Shown piece after piece: positions 23,511 to 34,430 of a stretch of DNA of 64,000 bases. Position 1 is the stretch's first letter. Every line of letters begins with the position of its first letter. The DNA comes from Orientallactaga sibirica (lineage: Eukaryota > Chordata > Mammalia > Rodentia > Dipodidae). Made by a program: the position numbers and the translations under genes. The notes under the pieces are model-generated. The model did not search any database and had not been told where the DNA came from. It saw only the letters and a list, made by a program, of their open reading frames with translations. Location: assembly GCA_036365145.1 (NCBI GenBank), contig JAEOAD010000052.1:11717501-11781500 (forward strand), in the 5' to 3' direction.

Positions 23511-23994
23511 GGGAGGGGGTATTTCTCAGGAACTGCTGTGGCACTTGAGACCATCCTACCACACACACACACACACCCCACTCCACACAATGGACTCCTT
23601 GCCCTCCTCTCCTCTTGATTCCAAATGAGTTTTACACCCTATCCCCAGCCCGTCTTCCCTGCTTGCTGGCTCTTCTCTCCAGTAACCCCTGCCCCTGAAT
23701 CTTTAATAAATGATCAACATGCTTTCTCTTCCATCTGCCAGCGCCAGACTTCAGTGTTGGACGCTATCTCCATTCCCTTCAGGCCCATGAGAGACCTCGT
23801 TGCTTGATTCATCTTCTAGAGCCCTCCCACAGAAAACCCACTCACTGTCAGGGCTGACTCTCCTCCTGGTGTCCAGCTTTAAGAATTTCTAGTCCTAGGG
23901 TCCATTTCTGAGCACGCTGCCAGCTAGGGCCTTGTCGACAGGTGACTTGTGGACTGCTGGTCTTGAACTAGGGAAGCTAAAACTGAGACACTAG

Positions 23995-24150
23995 AGACAT
24001 TCACAGGCTTTGGAGTCATAGGACCTGGGCTCCCCGCATCTCATTCATGAACCATATGTATTACCTTGATGGAGTTCTGAGCCTCAGTTTACCTCTCTAC
24101 AGAAAGGGTGTTGTGAAGGTCAAATGAGCAATGGGTGAGCCTCAAGTCTT
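23995..24150 (+). mobile_element. MIR SINE relic
   Basis: 'tggagtcataggacctgggc', 'ctgagcctcagtttacctct' and 'ttgtgaaggtcaaatgag' follow the MIR consensus order. Confidence 0.7.
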
Positions 24151-24535
24151 CTGAGCCACAGCCAGGGTCAGGCCAGCCCCTGTCCCGTGAACCTGTGAGT
24201 GTGAGACACCTCTTGTCACCTGCCCCCTCGGGCCCATGCACTCCAGCAGAGCTCATGGACTTCCTGGCCACCCCCACGTGAAGCCTGTGTCCTTCCCCTT
24301 TGGACACGGAGGCTGGAGGGTCAGGAGCAAACCATCCAGGCTCAGGCTCCAGCTGCAGCTTGCTCCTTCACCAGCTCTGTGAGTCAGTCTTCTCCAATAT
24401 GCCCATTTCCTGCCTCGTGAGCTTGCGACACTCTAGTCAATACACACCACATATCAGGTAAAGGGGGCTCAGTGGCTCTCTTCTGTGATAACAATTCTAG
24501 CTCCCACTGCCTTGGCGCCTGCTGAACACCAGGTA

Positions 24536-24537
<2 letters not shown>

Positions 24538-24586
<49 letters not shown>
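24538..24586 (+). repeat. (GT)n microsatellite
   Basis: A pure GT run of about 24 units. Confidence 0.96.
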
Positions 24587-24589
<3 letters not shown>

Positions 24590-24757
24590 CTAAGAATCTC
24601 AAGAAGTTCAGGATGCAAAATTCACCTACATGCTACAGGTGACAGTACTGAGGCTTACAATAGGTAAATGGCATGTCTAAGGGCTCTTGGCAGATCCAGA
24701 TTCAAATCCAGGCATCAGATCAACCTTGACCCTGCAGACCTTGAATTCTGCCCCTTC

Positions 24758-25011
24758 TCCAGCTTCTTTTTTTTAAAAAAAATTTATTTATTTATTTATT
24801 TATTTGCAAGAAGAGAGTGGTAGATAAAAGAGAGACAGAGAGAATGAGCACTCCAGGGCCTCCTGCCAGTGCAATCGAACCCCAGATGCTTGCGCCATCT
24901 TGTGCATCTGGCTTCACGTGGGTCCTGGGGAATCCAATCCAGATCACTAGGCTTTGCAGGCAAGCGCCTCAATCCCTGAGCCGTCTCTCCAGCCCCCTTT
25001 TCCAGCTTCTT
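24758..25011 (-). mobile_element. DIP-type SINE with target duplications
   Basis: The antisense element runs from an (ATTT)n tail to 'gagccgtctctccagccccc'. ccagcttctt occurs immediately before (24758-24767) and after (25002-25011), consistent with a target duplication. Confidence 0.92.
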
Positions 25012-25394
25012 ACTGCCCCCTTGTCCATTGTCAGGACCAGAGCCCCACACACCGAAAAACCTGCCCAGCCCATTGTTTCTGTCCAATGGAGGTGTCTCCT
25101 GTGGCTTTGGCTGATGTTAGAAACAGTAAAACTCACTATTCGCCATGCGTCCGCTGCACCTCACATGCTGCTGGTGGAGGAAGTGCAGCTGCGTGTTGGG
25201 AGCTGTTATCTCCATTCCCCAGGGGAGGAATCGAAGGCAGAGAAAAGCAAAGTCACCCGTGACACCGGGACGTAGTTGAAGCTCAGCTGCAAAGTGGTGT
25301 TTGCAACGTTCTGTCCAAATGTCCCATGCTTACTGAAGGGAAGACACCCAGGGCTTCTGCTTGTCTGTGCTGTGATACCTCTGGTGGGAGAGCT

Positions 25395-25510
25395 TTGGGC
25401 TAACCCTGTTTCACAGCTGAGCACACAAGCAGCCTGGTGAAGTGGGTTATTTGCTCAAGGTCCCGTGCTGGGGTATGGTGGCCGGAGTTCCCGCAGTCTG
25501 AACTGCTCTG
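25395..25510 (-). mobile_element. MIR-like SINE relic
   Basis: 'gtttcacagctgagcacaca' and 'gttatttgctcaaggtcccg' fit antisense MIR. The call is tentative. Confidence 0.45.
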
Positions 25511-26254
25511 TCCTGTCCTGACTATGTGAGATTCAGCTCTTCCTCCGCCATGGAGCCTCGCTCACCACCACAGACAGTTACCCCTCTGCGTAACTGCCAC
25601 GTGTGCAGGCATCTGCCTTCCTGTGCACCGATGGACGGCCTCCTTAGCCGGTGCCTCTGATGCAAGAAAAGTGGCCTGTTTCTATAAGCTGTCTAAGCAG
25701 GTGACAACTCCCAGGACCACCATCCCTTCCCCAACTCCCCCCCCCAATAACTTATAACACGAATGTTTCACAGTGGTGGGGAGAGAAAACCAGCTCCAAG
25801 GCAGTACCCAGGGCCTGACTGTGAGATGACCTCATGGCATCGCCCCCTGTGGCACTTGCAGCAGCCAGGAGAAGTCTTGGCTGCGAGACTGCTAAGTCTC
25901 AACGCTCAGAGTCTCTCCTCTCTGTCTCTGGGGAGATCGGGAGTCTCCCCTACACTTTCCGACTTTACTGTCCTTTCCTGGACCGTCTACGGTTGCCTCA
26001 CCCTCTCTCTTGCATCCTGCTCATTCCTCTCGGATGCTCACTGCTGCCCTCGCCTCCGCCTGTACTTCCACAGGCCCTTGAGTGCCCTCATGGCTCCCGT
26101 GAGCTACCCAGTCCCATCCTCTCTCCTGCCTTCCCCAGTGTTCCTAATGCAGTCAGGGCTGTGTCCAAAGATATGCAAGTCCAAGGTCTCTTCTTGCTAG
26201 AGGCTCTTTCTAGCATTTTCTCTGCCTTTTTATATTAGTTTCTAAAACACAACA

Positions 26255-26600
26255 CATCAACTCTGATTAAACTGAGTGGCTTAAAACAACAAAAGCCACA
26301 GAGCATCTTCATCACATCTGCGGGGCAGGGATGGGGAACGTCTTGGCTCTGGGCACTGCTGGCTTAGCGTCCCTCATTGGGCTGCAGTCAGTGATGTGCT
26401 GCGCTGCTGGCATCGGGAGGAAGGCTTGGCTGGTGCAGGTAGACACACTTCTGAGGCTGAGGTGGCCCATTCATGTGACTGGCCAGCTGCTGTTGGTGGT
26501 GTGGGCAAGGGTCCTGGGCATCTCTTCATGAAGACGCCCCTCTGTAGCACTACCTGATTGTTCTCACGGCATGACAGCTGGCTTCCTTCCACGTGGCCAA
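26255..26600 (-). mobile_element. Possible MLT-type LTR relic, antisense
   Basis: 'ctgagtggcttaaaacaaca' is the typical antisense start of a mammalian MaLR/MLT-type LTR, and 'ttccttccacgtggccaa' fits its inner part. The remainder is too diverged to assign. Confidence 0.4.
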
Positions 26601-28179
26601 GGCAGAGGCTGGGACGCTTGCATAAAGCCCCACAGTGTCATGTCCATGTGTACCACTGTTTATATGAACTGCTCTAATTTAGGCAGTGAGGGGACAAGAG
26701 AATGGAGACCTGAGGGTGGAAGCCCCTGGGAGCCTTCTGGGAGGTTTCCATACTTCTGAAAAGATAAAGGGTTGAGTTTCCTGCTGACCTGGGAATGAAT
26801 TTCCTGATTTTCTCCTTTCTCTGTAAGAGGAAATGCATACATCCCACGTCAGGCTGTAGACAGACAGAGACAGAGCCTCGGTCCTTTCCTGGAGGAACTC
26901 AGTCCAGATGGGGGAACAGTCTCATCTCATCACAAAAAAGAGCCAGATAAGGGATCCACACAGAATCTCAGGAGTACAAACAAGAGTTTGCTGCCCCTTG
27001 GGCGAGGTGGGATGCTCTCACAGAAAAGGGGGCGTTTGTTCTGGGCCTGGAAGGATGAGCAGGTCCTCAGGCAGAAAAGAAAGGGAGGCTCAGCTTCACG
27101 CAGCGTGAGCAGTGGGCTGCACGTGAGACTGGAATTGTGAAAGGTCTTAAAGGCTGGCATGGGAGAAGGGCTTTGTATATCAAGAGCCACTGAGGGCTTC
27201 AAGCCAGAGGAAAGGATGGCAGAGCCATCTTTTTTTTGGGGGGGGGGTGGGCAGGACTAGCGGAACCCTGGGAAGGAAGGGCGTGCAGTAGGCTAAGGAG
27301 GAGTCAGTCTGCTGGTGCTGCTGGGCAGTAGAGAGCAGGGGAGCAAGAGTCAGAGGTGGGGCTGACCAGTTTCCCTAGGGAAGGGGACAGGGAGGTTCAC
27401 AGGCCAGGACTTACCTTTCCCAGCGCCTCTTCTCCCTTCCCCCTTCCCTAAGTCTTGGCTCAGGTTCTGAGTACAGCAGCCCAGCTTCCTCTGTGTCTGT
27501 ACTTTGAGCCTGTGGTGTTTTTGTTCCCATAGAACCACCCATAGAGCATCACCAGGGTGGCCAGGAGATACCAGGACTGTTGACCTGGGACTGGGGAGCT
27601 TGAGTGTTCCAAACCACAGACTGCTCGGAGAATCAGTGAGGCCATTGTGATCTGGACAGGAGCGGGAGCAGTGCGAATCCTCTCCCTTCCGCTTGGCATG
27701 CACCCACGCTATCCACCACTGGGATCCAGAGCAGATCGGGACTCGTGCAAATCCTTTTTCCTTCAGACCCCTGGGGTGCACAATGTAGCACTGTGATTGA
27801 GTCCAGTGTTCAAGTTCCAGCACTTGGAATCTCTTTAGGAATCCTCTAAACCCCACCTCACGGGCACAGATGACTGGCCAACAGAGTGAAGTTGTGCACT
27901 GAGTTTCAGTACCCATGTTCTCTTCTGTAGTCCTCCTCTGTCTCCTACACCACAGGGGGTGGCACTGGTGGTCTCCCATGTGGGTGGACACCCAAGTGAA
28001 AGTGTAATCATAGCTACAACCAAATCAAGACCACCCACAAAGCAGTACCAAGTACCCCGAACAGAACTCGAAGCACCATATAGCAGAGCAAAGAAGAGAG
28101 CACGAAGAAACATCAAGAGTGGGTTCCAGGTATTCACTGAACACACGTGAGCCAGAAAGATCCTGAGCTGCACTCTCCG

Positions 28180-28780
28180 CAGATGGGTAAGTCTCAGCGT
28201 AACAGAGAAAACCAAGCCAATATGTGTCCTGCAAGAAATACTAAGCCCATAGCAGAGGACCCCCACGAGAACTACGTGGAGGAAATTCCATAAAAAATTC
28301 TCAAAAGAATGATTTTAAATGTGTACAAAGAACTCAAAAAAGACATGGATAAATGTATGATTGAAATCTTGAATAAATGCATAGAGAATATCAACAAACA
28401 GTTGAAATGTTAAATGAGGAAGTCTAACTGGTTCCATTTATGAAAATATAACTCAGTAAAGGAATTGAAATCCTGAAGAAAAGCCTGAACAAAGTGGGAA
28501 ATGAAAAATACAACAAAAAGCTCCATAGAGTCTCACCAATAGAATGGATTAAGTGGTAAGGCAGGGTATCAGGTGTTAGAGACAAAGAAGAATTGGATCA
28601 GTTGGTCAAAATCTATGAGAAGTTTACAAAATAGGAACAGAATGGGAGAGAAATATATGACAGCCTGAAAAGATCAAATGTCCGAACTATGGGCGCACAG
28701 AAGTACCTCAGACCTGCTTCTCCCCAGTTCAAGCTCTCCGCTCAGAACCTTCTGTAGAACTGGCTTGTTGATCATGAAAT
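28180..28780 (+). pseudogene. L1 ORF1 relic (5' part), sense strand
   Basis: A frame opening at about 28182 reads MGKSQRNRENQANM and later KELKKDMDKCMIEILNK, a Lys/Glu/Ile-rich segment like the coiled-coil start of L1 ORF1 proteins. Stops at and after the 'EEIP' point break it. Sequence just before it (27870-28180) may be L1 5' UTR. It is followed directly by a truncated SINE and an L1 3' end, so most of the element is missing. The identification rests on general resemblance only. Confidence 0.55.
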
Positions 28781-28784
28781 GTTT

Positions 28785-28885
28785 TAACAAATATTTTTAT
28801 TTATTGATTTGCAAGCAGAGGGGGAGGAGAGAAAGTATGGGCATGCCAGGGTGTTTTGCCACTGCAGAGGAACCCCAGACGCATG
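28785..28885 (-). mobile_element. Truncated DIP-type SINE
   Basis: Only the tail side is present: 'ttttatttattgatttgcaa' then 'gcatgccagggtgttttgcc' and 'aaccccagacgcatg'. The head is missing, and L1 sequence continues directly. Confidence 0.75.
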
Positions 28886-30135
28886 CTCTATTCACAATAG
28901 CTAGGAAATGGAATCAGCCGAGATGCCCATTAACTGATAAGTGGATAATGAAGACGTGTACATATACATGATGGAATTTTCTTCAACTGTAAAGAAAAAT
29001 AGATTTATGACATTTGCATGAAAATGGATGGACCTGGAACATGCTATCTGTAAGGTGTCCCTGGTAGAGCATGACAAATGCTACATGTTCTCTCTCATAT
29101 GTGGACCTTGTCATTGAAGCTTTAGATTTGTATGCAAGTTGCAGGAAGACTCAGTAGTAGAGGCCAAGAAGCTATAGGAGAAGTGAGTTGGGGCTTAAGG
29201 GGAAGGGATATCAGATATGTAAGTGGAGGGACGTAATACTGGGAATGGAAGATCTAAGGGGTGGTCAGTGAAGGGGGGTGGAAGAAAGGAGTGGGGAGAG
29301 GAAGGTTTAACTAAAAACTAAAAATTACATGAATAAACCATATGGACACCTACATCTTGGTTGGGGGAGAAGAGTCATTAACAGTTTTAAACAGCAGTGG
29401 ACCCTGTGAACTACACAACTGACCAGCCAGGCAAGGTGAGCCCACTGGTGCAGTTGCAGCATGGCTGTTATGGGAGAAACCAACTGCTCTCTGATTGGAT
29501 TTGAAGCCTGCTCCACGGGAAGGAATCTATGCCTTGTACTTTATGAAAACCTACACAAAGCCGGTGGCTTGAGAGGTCATGGGCCCTAGCGGAAGCTACT
29601 ACTGTTGTTTGGCAAAGTGGATGTGCCTTTCAAAATGCCCTCTGAATCCTCATGTTTATGCTCACAGAGACGTGCCGCTCCTGCTTCTGATCAGAGAACT
29701 GCTCTTCACAGACGGCCATGACTATGTGGAGGCTCAAAACTCATCAAAGTGTTGAGACGAAGTGGCAGTGAAACAAACGCTGAGCATTGGATGAAAGTAC
29801 TTTGTCACCCTCGCCAAGATTCAGGGAACCTTGCAGGAGAGGTGGCGGGAAGAATGTAAGAGCCAGAGGGTGGGGAGGAGTGCCATGGAGCACTTCATCC
29901 CAGAGAAGAGGTGATCAGTGTGTTGACAACCTGACAGCAGCTGCCTTTACCCACACAGTACTGGGCCCATCACCATGTTGTCATGGATAATGACAGAAAG
30001 AAAAACAAAACAGAAAGAAAGACGTCAAAACAGAAGAGAGGCTGGTCGTAGGGAGGAAGCATTCACGAGAATCACGAGAGGGGATTATGATCAAAATAGA
30101 TTAGGTACATGTATTAAAATCATCAACAAAATAGT
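28880..30135 (+). mobile_element. L1 3' end: ORF2 terminus and 3' UTR, sense strand
   Basis: 'tattcacaatagctaggaaa', 'catatacatgatggaatttt', 'aaatggatggacctggaaca' and 'catgttctctctcatatgtg' are the widely conserved end of L1 ORF2. A long 3' UTR similar to 12990-14115 follows. The translation is broken, so it is a dead copy. Confidence 0.85.
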
Positions 30136-30689
30136 TTAAAAGAGTGAATCGATGAAAACTGAACCATCTTCCCCCAAATCAAAACTGTACATTTGCAAAA
30201 ATGCACATTTACACAGGTAGTTTACAGACAACCTCAGAAGACTCATTCTCCTCAAAGCCCACCCCTGGGTCTCTGGATCCCTAATTAAAAGCCTGGGGGG
30301 GAAATGGGAAATTGGATACCTCACTTCCCACACATCTGTTATTTACTTCCATGTTCAGTGCCTCCCACTTTGCCCATCATAGGAACCCCCCCTGAAATCG
30401 TGATAAACAGAACCAAGTGTCCCCTCAGGTGATGGCCCCCGGGTTGGCAGCCTCACGTGGCTGATATGTTTCCATTATTACAGCAACTTTTGGGCTGCAG
30501 GCGACAATTTGCACTTGGGGGAGGTATTAAACTGAAATTACTCCAGATGTAATTGTCACACAGAATGATCTGCGACACATGCAGAGGAATGCTCTCTCTG
30601 GGTGGGGCGTCATTTCTTACACTGCAGTTTTAAGGCTCTGCCTTTTCAAACATAACCAGATCTGAGTATGTGTCTACTGCCGGCACCCA

Positions 30690-30995
30690 GCCCCTGACCT
30701 GGAGTAGGAGAGGGTTTCCTTTGGCTCACAGACTTGAGGGGAAGCTTCATGAAGGCAGAGGAAAGCAAGGCATGAGCAGAGGCTGGACATCACCTCTGCT
30801 ACAGCAGGTGGAACACTGTGGCATGACAGTGTGCCAAACACTGGCAAGGGGGAGCTGGCTGTCATACCCCTTCGCCGGCCACCAACAACACACCTCTTCC
30901 AAGAGGCTCCATTTCCCAAATTTCCACAAGCTGGAGACCTAGCATTCAGAACACACGAGTCTATGGGGACACTTTATTCAAACCAGCACAGTGGC
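30690..30995 (-). mobile_element. MaLR-type LTR relic, antisense
   Basis: 'ggctcacagacttgagggga', 'gcatgagcagaggctggaca' and 'catttcccaaatttccacaa' match the copies near 17480 and 9400, ending 'ttattcaaacc'. Confidence 0.7.
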
Positions 30996-31394
30996 AGAGG
31001 GTCAGGAGTCAGCTGCCACATACCCCTGAAGCTATTGGCCAGAACATCACCAGGTTCACCCACTGCTGGCTGGGATCTGTCTTCTAGCCAGTGGCTTAGG
31101 TAGGAGGGCTAGAGGGGCAGAGCCCAGGGCTTGGAGTTGGGTTTCTGAAGCTTCTAGGAACTGTTGTGCACGATCTCAGGGAAACATCAATGACCATATT
31201 GTTTTCTGTATGTGAATCTAGTTTGACCCCAAGCCCAAGTTCCTCCCAGGTGGTAGAAATTCCACTTCGGTCATTCCGGGATACCAGGTGGCCCTCCATA
31301 CTGGCCACCAGCCCGATGCTGGCAGTCCCAGCCCCTAATGTCTCCTTTGCTGCAAAGGTCTTATTTTTATTTGTCTTCGGCCTTTCCTTGCCAG

Positions 31395-31493
31395 ATGCAC
31401 ATTGCTGGTATACTGTACAGACCTTCCTCCCACCAGCATCATCATCACCTTCCACAACGAGGCACGCTCCACCCTGCTCAGAACCATCCGCAG
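31395..31493 (+). CDS. Galnt14: Galnt14 internal coding exon A (start of catalytic domain)
   Basis: This 99-nt exon is bounded by 'ttgccag' upstream and 'cag|gtaaga' downstream. It starts with the third base of a split codon (Arg in the human protein as I recall it), encodes 32 whole codons and ends with two bases of a split Ser codon. The peptide contains [14 protein letters not shown] followed by [18 protein letters not shown], the N-terminal edge of the GT-A fold of the GalNAc-transferase family (GT27). It corresponds to about residues 101-132 of the roughly 552-residue human GALNT14 and looks identical there from memory. The enzyme transfers GalNAc from UDP-GalNAc to Ser/Thr of proteins in the Golgi lumen. 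GALNT16 is the nearest alternative, but later exons favour GALNT14. The exon upstream that supplies the first two bases of the split codon was not found in the window. Confidence 0.95.
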
Positions 31494-32309
31494 GTAAGAC
31501 TTCCAGTGCCCGGGCCTAGCACTTGGTGAGTCAGTGGTGGATCTTTGGGCTCAGAGGGCATTTCTAACTGCATGTACCTGACGCTGTTCTGCATACACAT
31601 CACAGCCTTCCATGCCGCCACTCACACTCTGATGAGGAAGGCCATTCATGGTTCCATTATAAGGAGAAAGACAGAGGGGCCCCGGATGTCCCGCAGTCTG
31701 CAGACATTTGGAGAATACGTGACAAAACTGCTCACAGACCCTGTGCTCAGGGACCGTGGCTTCTCACTTCAAAACTAGGAAGCAGTGAGGCCCAGGAGGC
31801 CAAAGACATGTCCCGCCTCCAGCCTCAGGTGGGCCGCCTCTCCCCACAGTCCACCTTTCCAATGCCAGGACAATGGCCGTGTGAGTGGAACGGCTGTGGG
31901 TGATTGCTAACGTGTGCCTTCTAGGGTCTACCCTTGTCTCCCGGCCTCCTTCCCTGTTGGGCCTCTCTTTTACCTCAGCACTTGCACCTATCCAGGTTCC
32001 ATCCTTTCTCTGATAAGTCTGATTTGGTTAACATGGCCTGTGGTCTGTTCCATGACTCAAGTCCAGTGTCAGCCTTAAGCGGACTCCCCGTCCCCACCCT
32101 CCGGAACACAGAGCCGGCACCCAGAGGTCTGCCTGGCAATTGTGCTTCCAAACTGTCGGAAGACGGTGGCTGTTTTGACTGCCCTCCCCTCACTCCATGC
32201 CTCCTTCATCTCCCCTTGTTCACTCCTCCATGGTAGCTGTCCCAGATGCCCAGCAGCAGTCCCCTGACCCTCAGTAGACCTGCCCTCAGCTGCGGCATTG
32301 GAGAGGTCC

Positions 32310-32400
32310 TGGCTGCACCCACTTTACAAGTGAGGAAACCGAGGTTGGAGGCACAAAAATAAGACCCAAGGTTGTGTAGCCTAAGAGCAGGGCTGCAGCC
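32310..32400 (-). mobile_element. MIR-like SINE relic
   Basis: 'cactttacaagtgaggaaac' followed by 'aaggttgtgtagc' fits antisense MIR. Confidence 0.55.
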
Positions 32401-33479
32401 CTTGGGCTAACTGGGAATTATCAGCAAACCAGACCAGGCCAGCCCAGGGGAGGTGTCGGAGCCAGAGGGTCACATGAGCCAGGGCCTCCAGCACAGCCAG
32501 CGCCCTGTCCATGGAAATGCCTGTGAAAGCTTCATGCCCCTGGGACACACAGTCTGTGCGAGCACCCTGACCTGCTGGGCAACACATAGGACGGTTGCCT
32601 AACATGAGAAGAAATGAGATTAAACGTGGCTCAGAGAAAGCGCCAAGTACAGTGAGCCTTCCTCTAGTCACCTCCATCAGGCAGGCTGCACTGTCCCTGC
32701 TTTCCACGCCTGATGTGTCGTGGCAATGGGGATTTCTGGGTGGAGAGACGCAAGTTCAGCATCAGGCTCACTCCCAGGGGACAACCACATTTTCAGTTTA
32801 CTTGAATGCCCAATGTGCAGGGCCAGGGCCTCCCTCCGAAACACAGGGAGAAATGAGCTCATGTGGAAAAAAAAAAAAAAAAAGGCAGGTCTACGTGCAG
32901 CCCACATAGCCTTGGCACTTGATAACTGGCCACCAACTCTGTCCTGGCTTCCACACTTTAAATGTGATTTTTCTAACAAGGCAGTAGTTCTTGACACAGA
33001 AGCGTACTGGGTCACTGCCAGGTGTCACCCTGCGTCTCACTGCAGATTAATAAAGTGCCTTGCTGGCTTGCAAACCGGTCAGTGCAGGCATGTGTGCGTG
33101 TGGGGGTTGGGGCCAGGAAAAGGGGGTAGCCTGCTAGAACTAGGTGCCTTCAGGTGAGAAGAGGGGTGAGTCTGGGACCTGCTAGGCCAAGCAGAGGTAG
33201 CTGATTCTGAAGGGCCACTCAGTCTTCCCACCAGCTGGTCACGGGGTCACAAACCAGCTTCAGCCTTTGCCTTCCCTGTGGCCTCGGTGACCGCTCCACG
33301 GGTCAAATCTGGGAAGGTCTCCCGGATCTTCCTGTGAGGATCTCACTAGCATCCCATAGGGGTTCCAGCTTCCCAGCTTCTGGGAGCAGAAAGGGCCATG
33401 TGGTGGGCTCTGAGCCTGGTGGTGGTGTGATGGGATGGATGGCAGTGAGAGAGAATTGCAACCTCGATGTATTAGGGGC

Positions 33480-33578
33480 TTTTTTTTTTATTTGAGAGAG
33501 ACAGAGAGAGGGGGAGAGAGAGAGAATGTATGCGCCAGGACCTCTCAGCAGCTGTGAACGAACTCCAGATGCGCACGT
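33480..33578 (-). mobile_element. Truncated DIP-type SINE
   Basis: T-rich tail, GA region, 'tgcgccaggacctctcagca' and 'gaacgaactccagatgcgca' are present. The element stops at 'ccctggcatg', without the head half. Confidence 0.8.
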
Positions 33579-34284
33579 CCCTGGCATGATTGTGGAGAAG
33601 GTAGGTGTTAATATCCAGCATTCTGTAGAGGAGCACAGCCCGTGGAATCTATGATTCTCAAAGGGGATTCATGAGCTCCACAATAAGATCAGAGGCAGGT
33701 AATCTAACTGTGGCCAGAGAACCAGAGAAGCCAGTAGGTGCTTAGTCCAGGAAGCCAAAGACAAGAGGGGCCGATGAAGTCGCGCCAGGCCATAGCTGAA
33801 TACTCCAGAGCTCCCTGGAGAGTTGCTGGTATGGGTTCATGTTCCCAGATGGAAGAGGCTGGAGTCGGCTTTCCATGGGCGAGGGCAGCCATGAAAGAGG
33901 TCAAGGGGAAGTGCACTGGTGAGCCTCTTCATTCTTCCACATTGTGCACTGTCTGGGCCGCTAGCCTGTCGCGTGGTACGCGTGGCATGCATGGTACGAG
34001 TGGTACGTGTGGTACGGCAGGTCTTCCCTCTCAGTGTGTTCATCCACACATCCGCCATCTCTGGAAACGCCTCCCAGACACACGCAGGAGTGCGTTTTAT
34101 TTATCTCCTGGGCGTCTCTCAATTCCACCGTCAAGACCAACCACTCTAATAGGGGCAGGCCTAGGCGTGGTGGCTGGCCCAGGGCGCCTGCTCAGGCGGC
34201 AACAGGTGTGACTGTGAGCCTCCATCCCGATGGATAGCAGTGTTCTGACTTGGCTGTCCGACGTGAGCAGGTGCCTGTCTCCCG

Positions 34285-34430
34285 GAGTGCTTGCCAGGAC
34301 ATGGTTTCTCGGGCTCCAGCCCCAGAAATTCTGACTCAGTGAGTCTGGAGTGGAGCCCAAGAGTTTGCATTTCTGACAAGTCCTCAGGTGACAGCAGTGC
34401 TGCTGGCTCAAGGCTCACACGTTGAGAGTC
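34285..34430 (+). mobile_element. MER5A-like hAT relic
   Basis: 'ccccagaaattctgactcag', 'gagtctggagtggagcccaa' and 'gagtttgcatttctgacaag' follow the inner order of MER5A. Confidence 0.65.

Larger units (their letters stand above)
1..31394 (+). other. Galnt14: Galnt14 upstream intronic sequence (partial)
   Basis: No exon matching the N-terminal anchor, the stem or the segment before exon A was recognised in these 31 kb, so I read them as intron by inference from the gene's order. Repeats are listed separately. I see nothing recognisable in roughly 1-390, 1260-2660, 2967-4398, 5053-6250, 6292-7370, 10048-10740, 10880-12900, 14320-15290, 16400-17470, 17800-18290, 18960-19730, 19880-21370, 22410-23140, 23510-23990, 25015-25390, 25510-26250, 26600-27350, 30136-30690 and 31000-31394. 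Short unrecognised exons cannot be excluded by eye. Confidence 0.7.

Noticed and set aside
25763..26238. Two overlapping frames of about 140 codons
   Set aside because: Ser/Leu/Pro-rich frames from CT-rich DNA, without recognisable domains or splice context.
27350..27991. Minus-strand open frame of 213 codons
   Set aside because: It lies upstream of an L1 ORF1-like relic and is probably L1 5' UTR or unrelated noncoding sequence. No domain was recognised.
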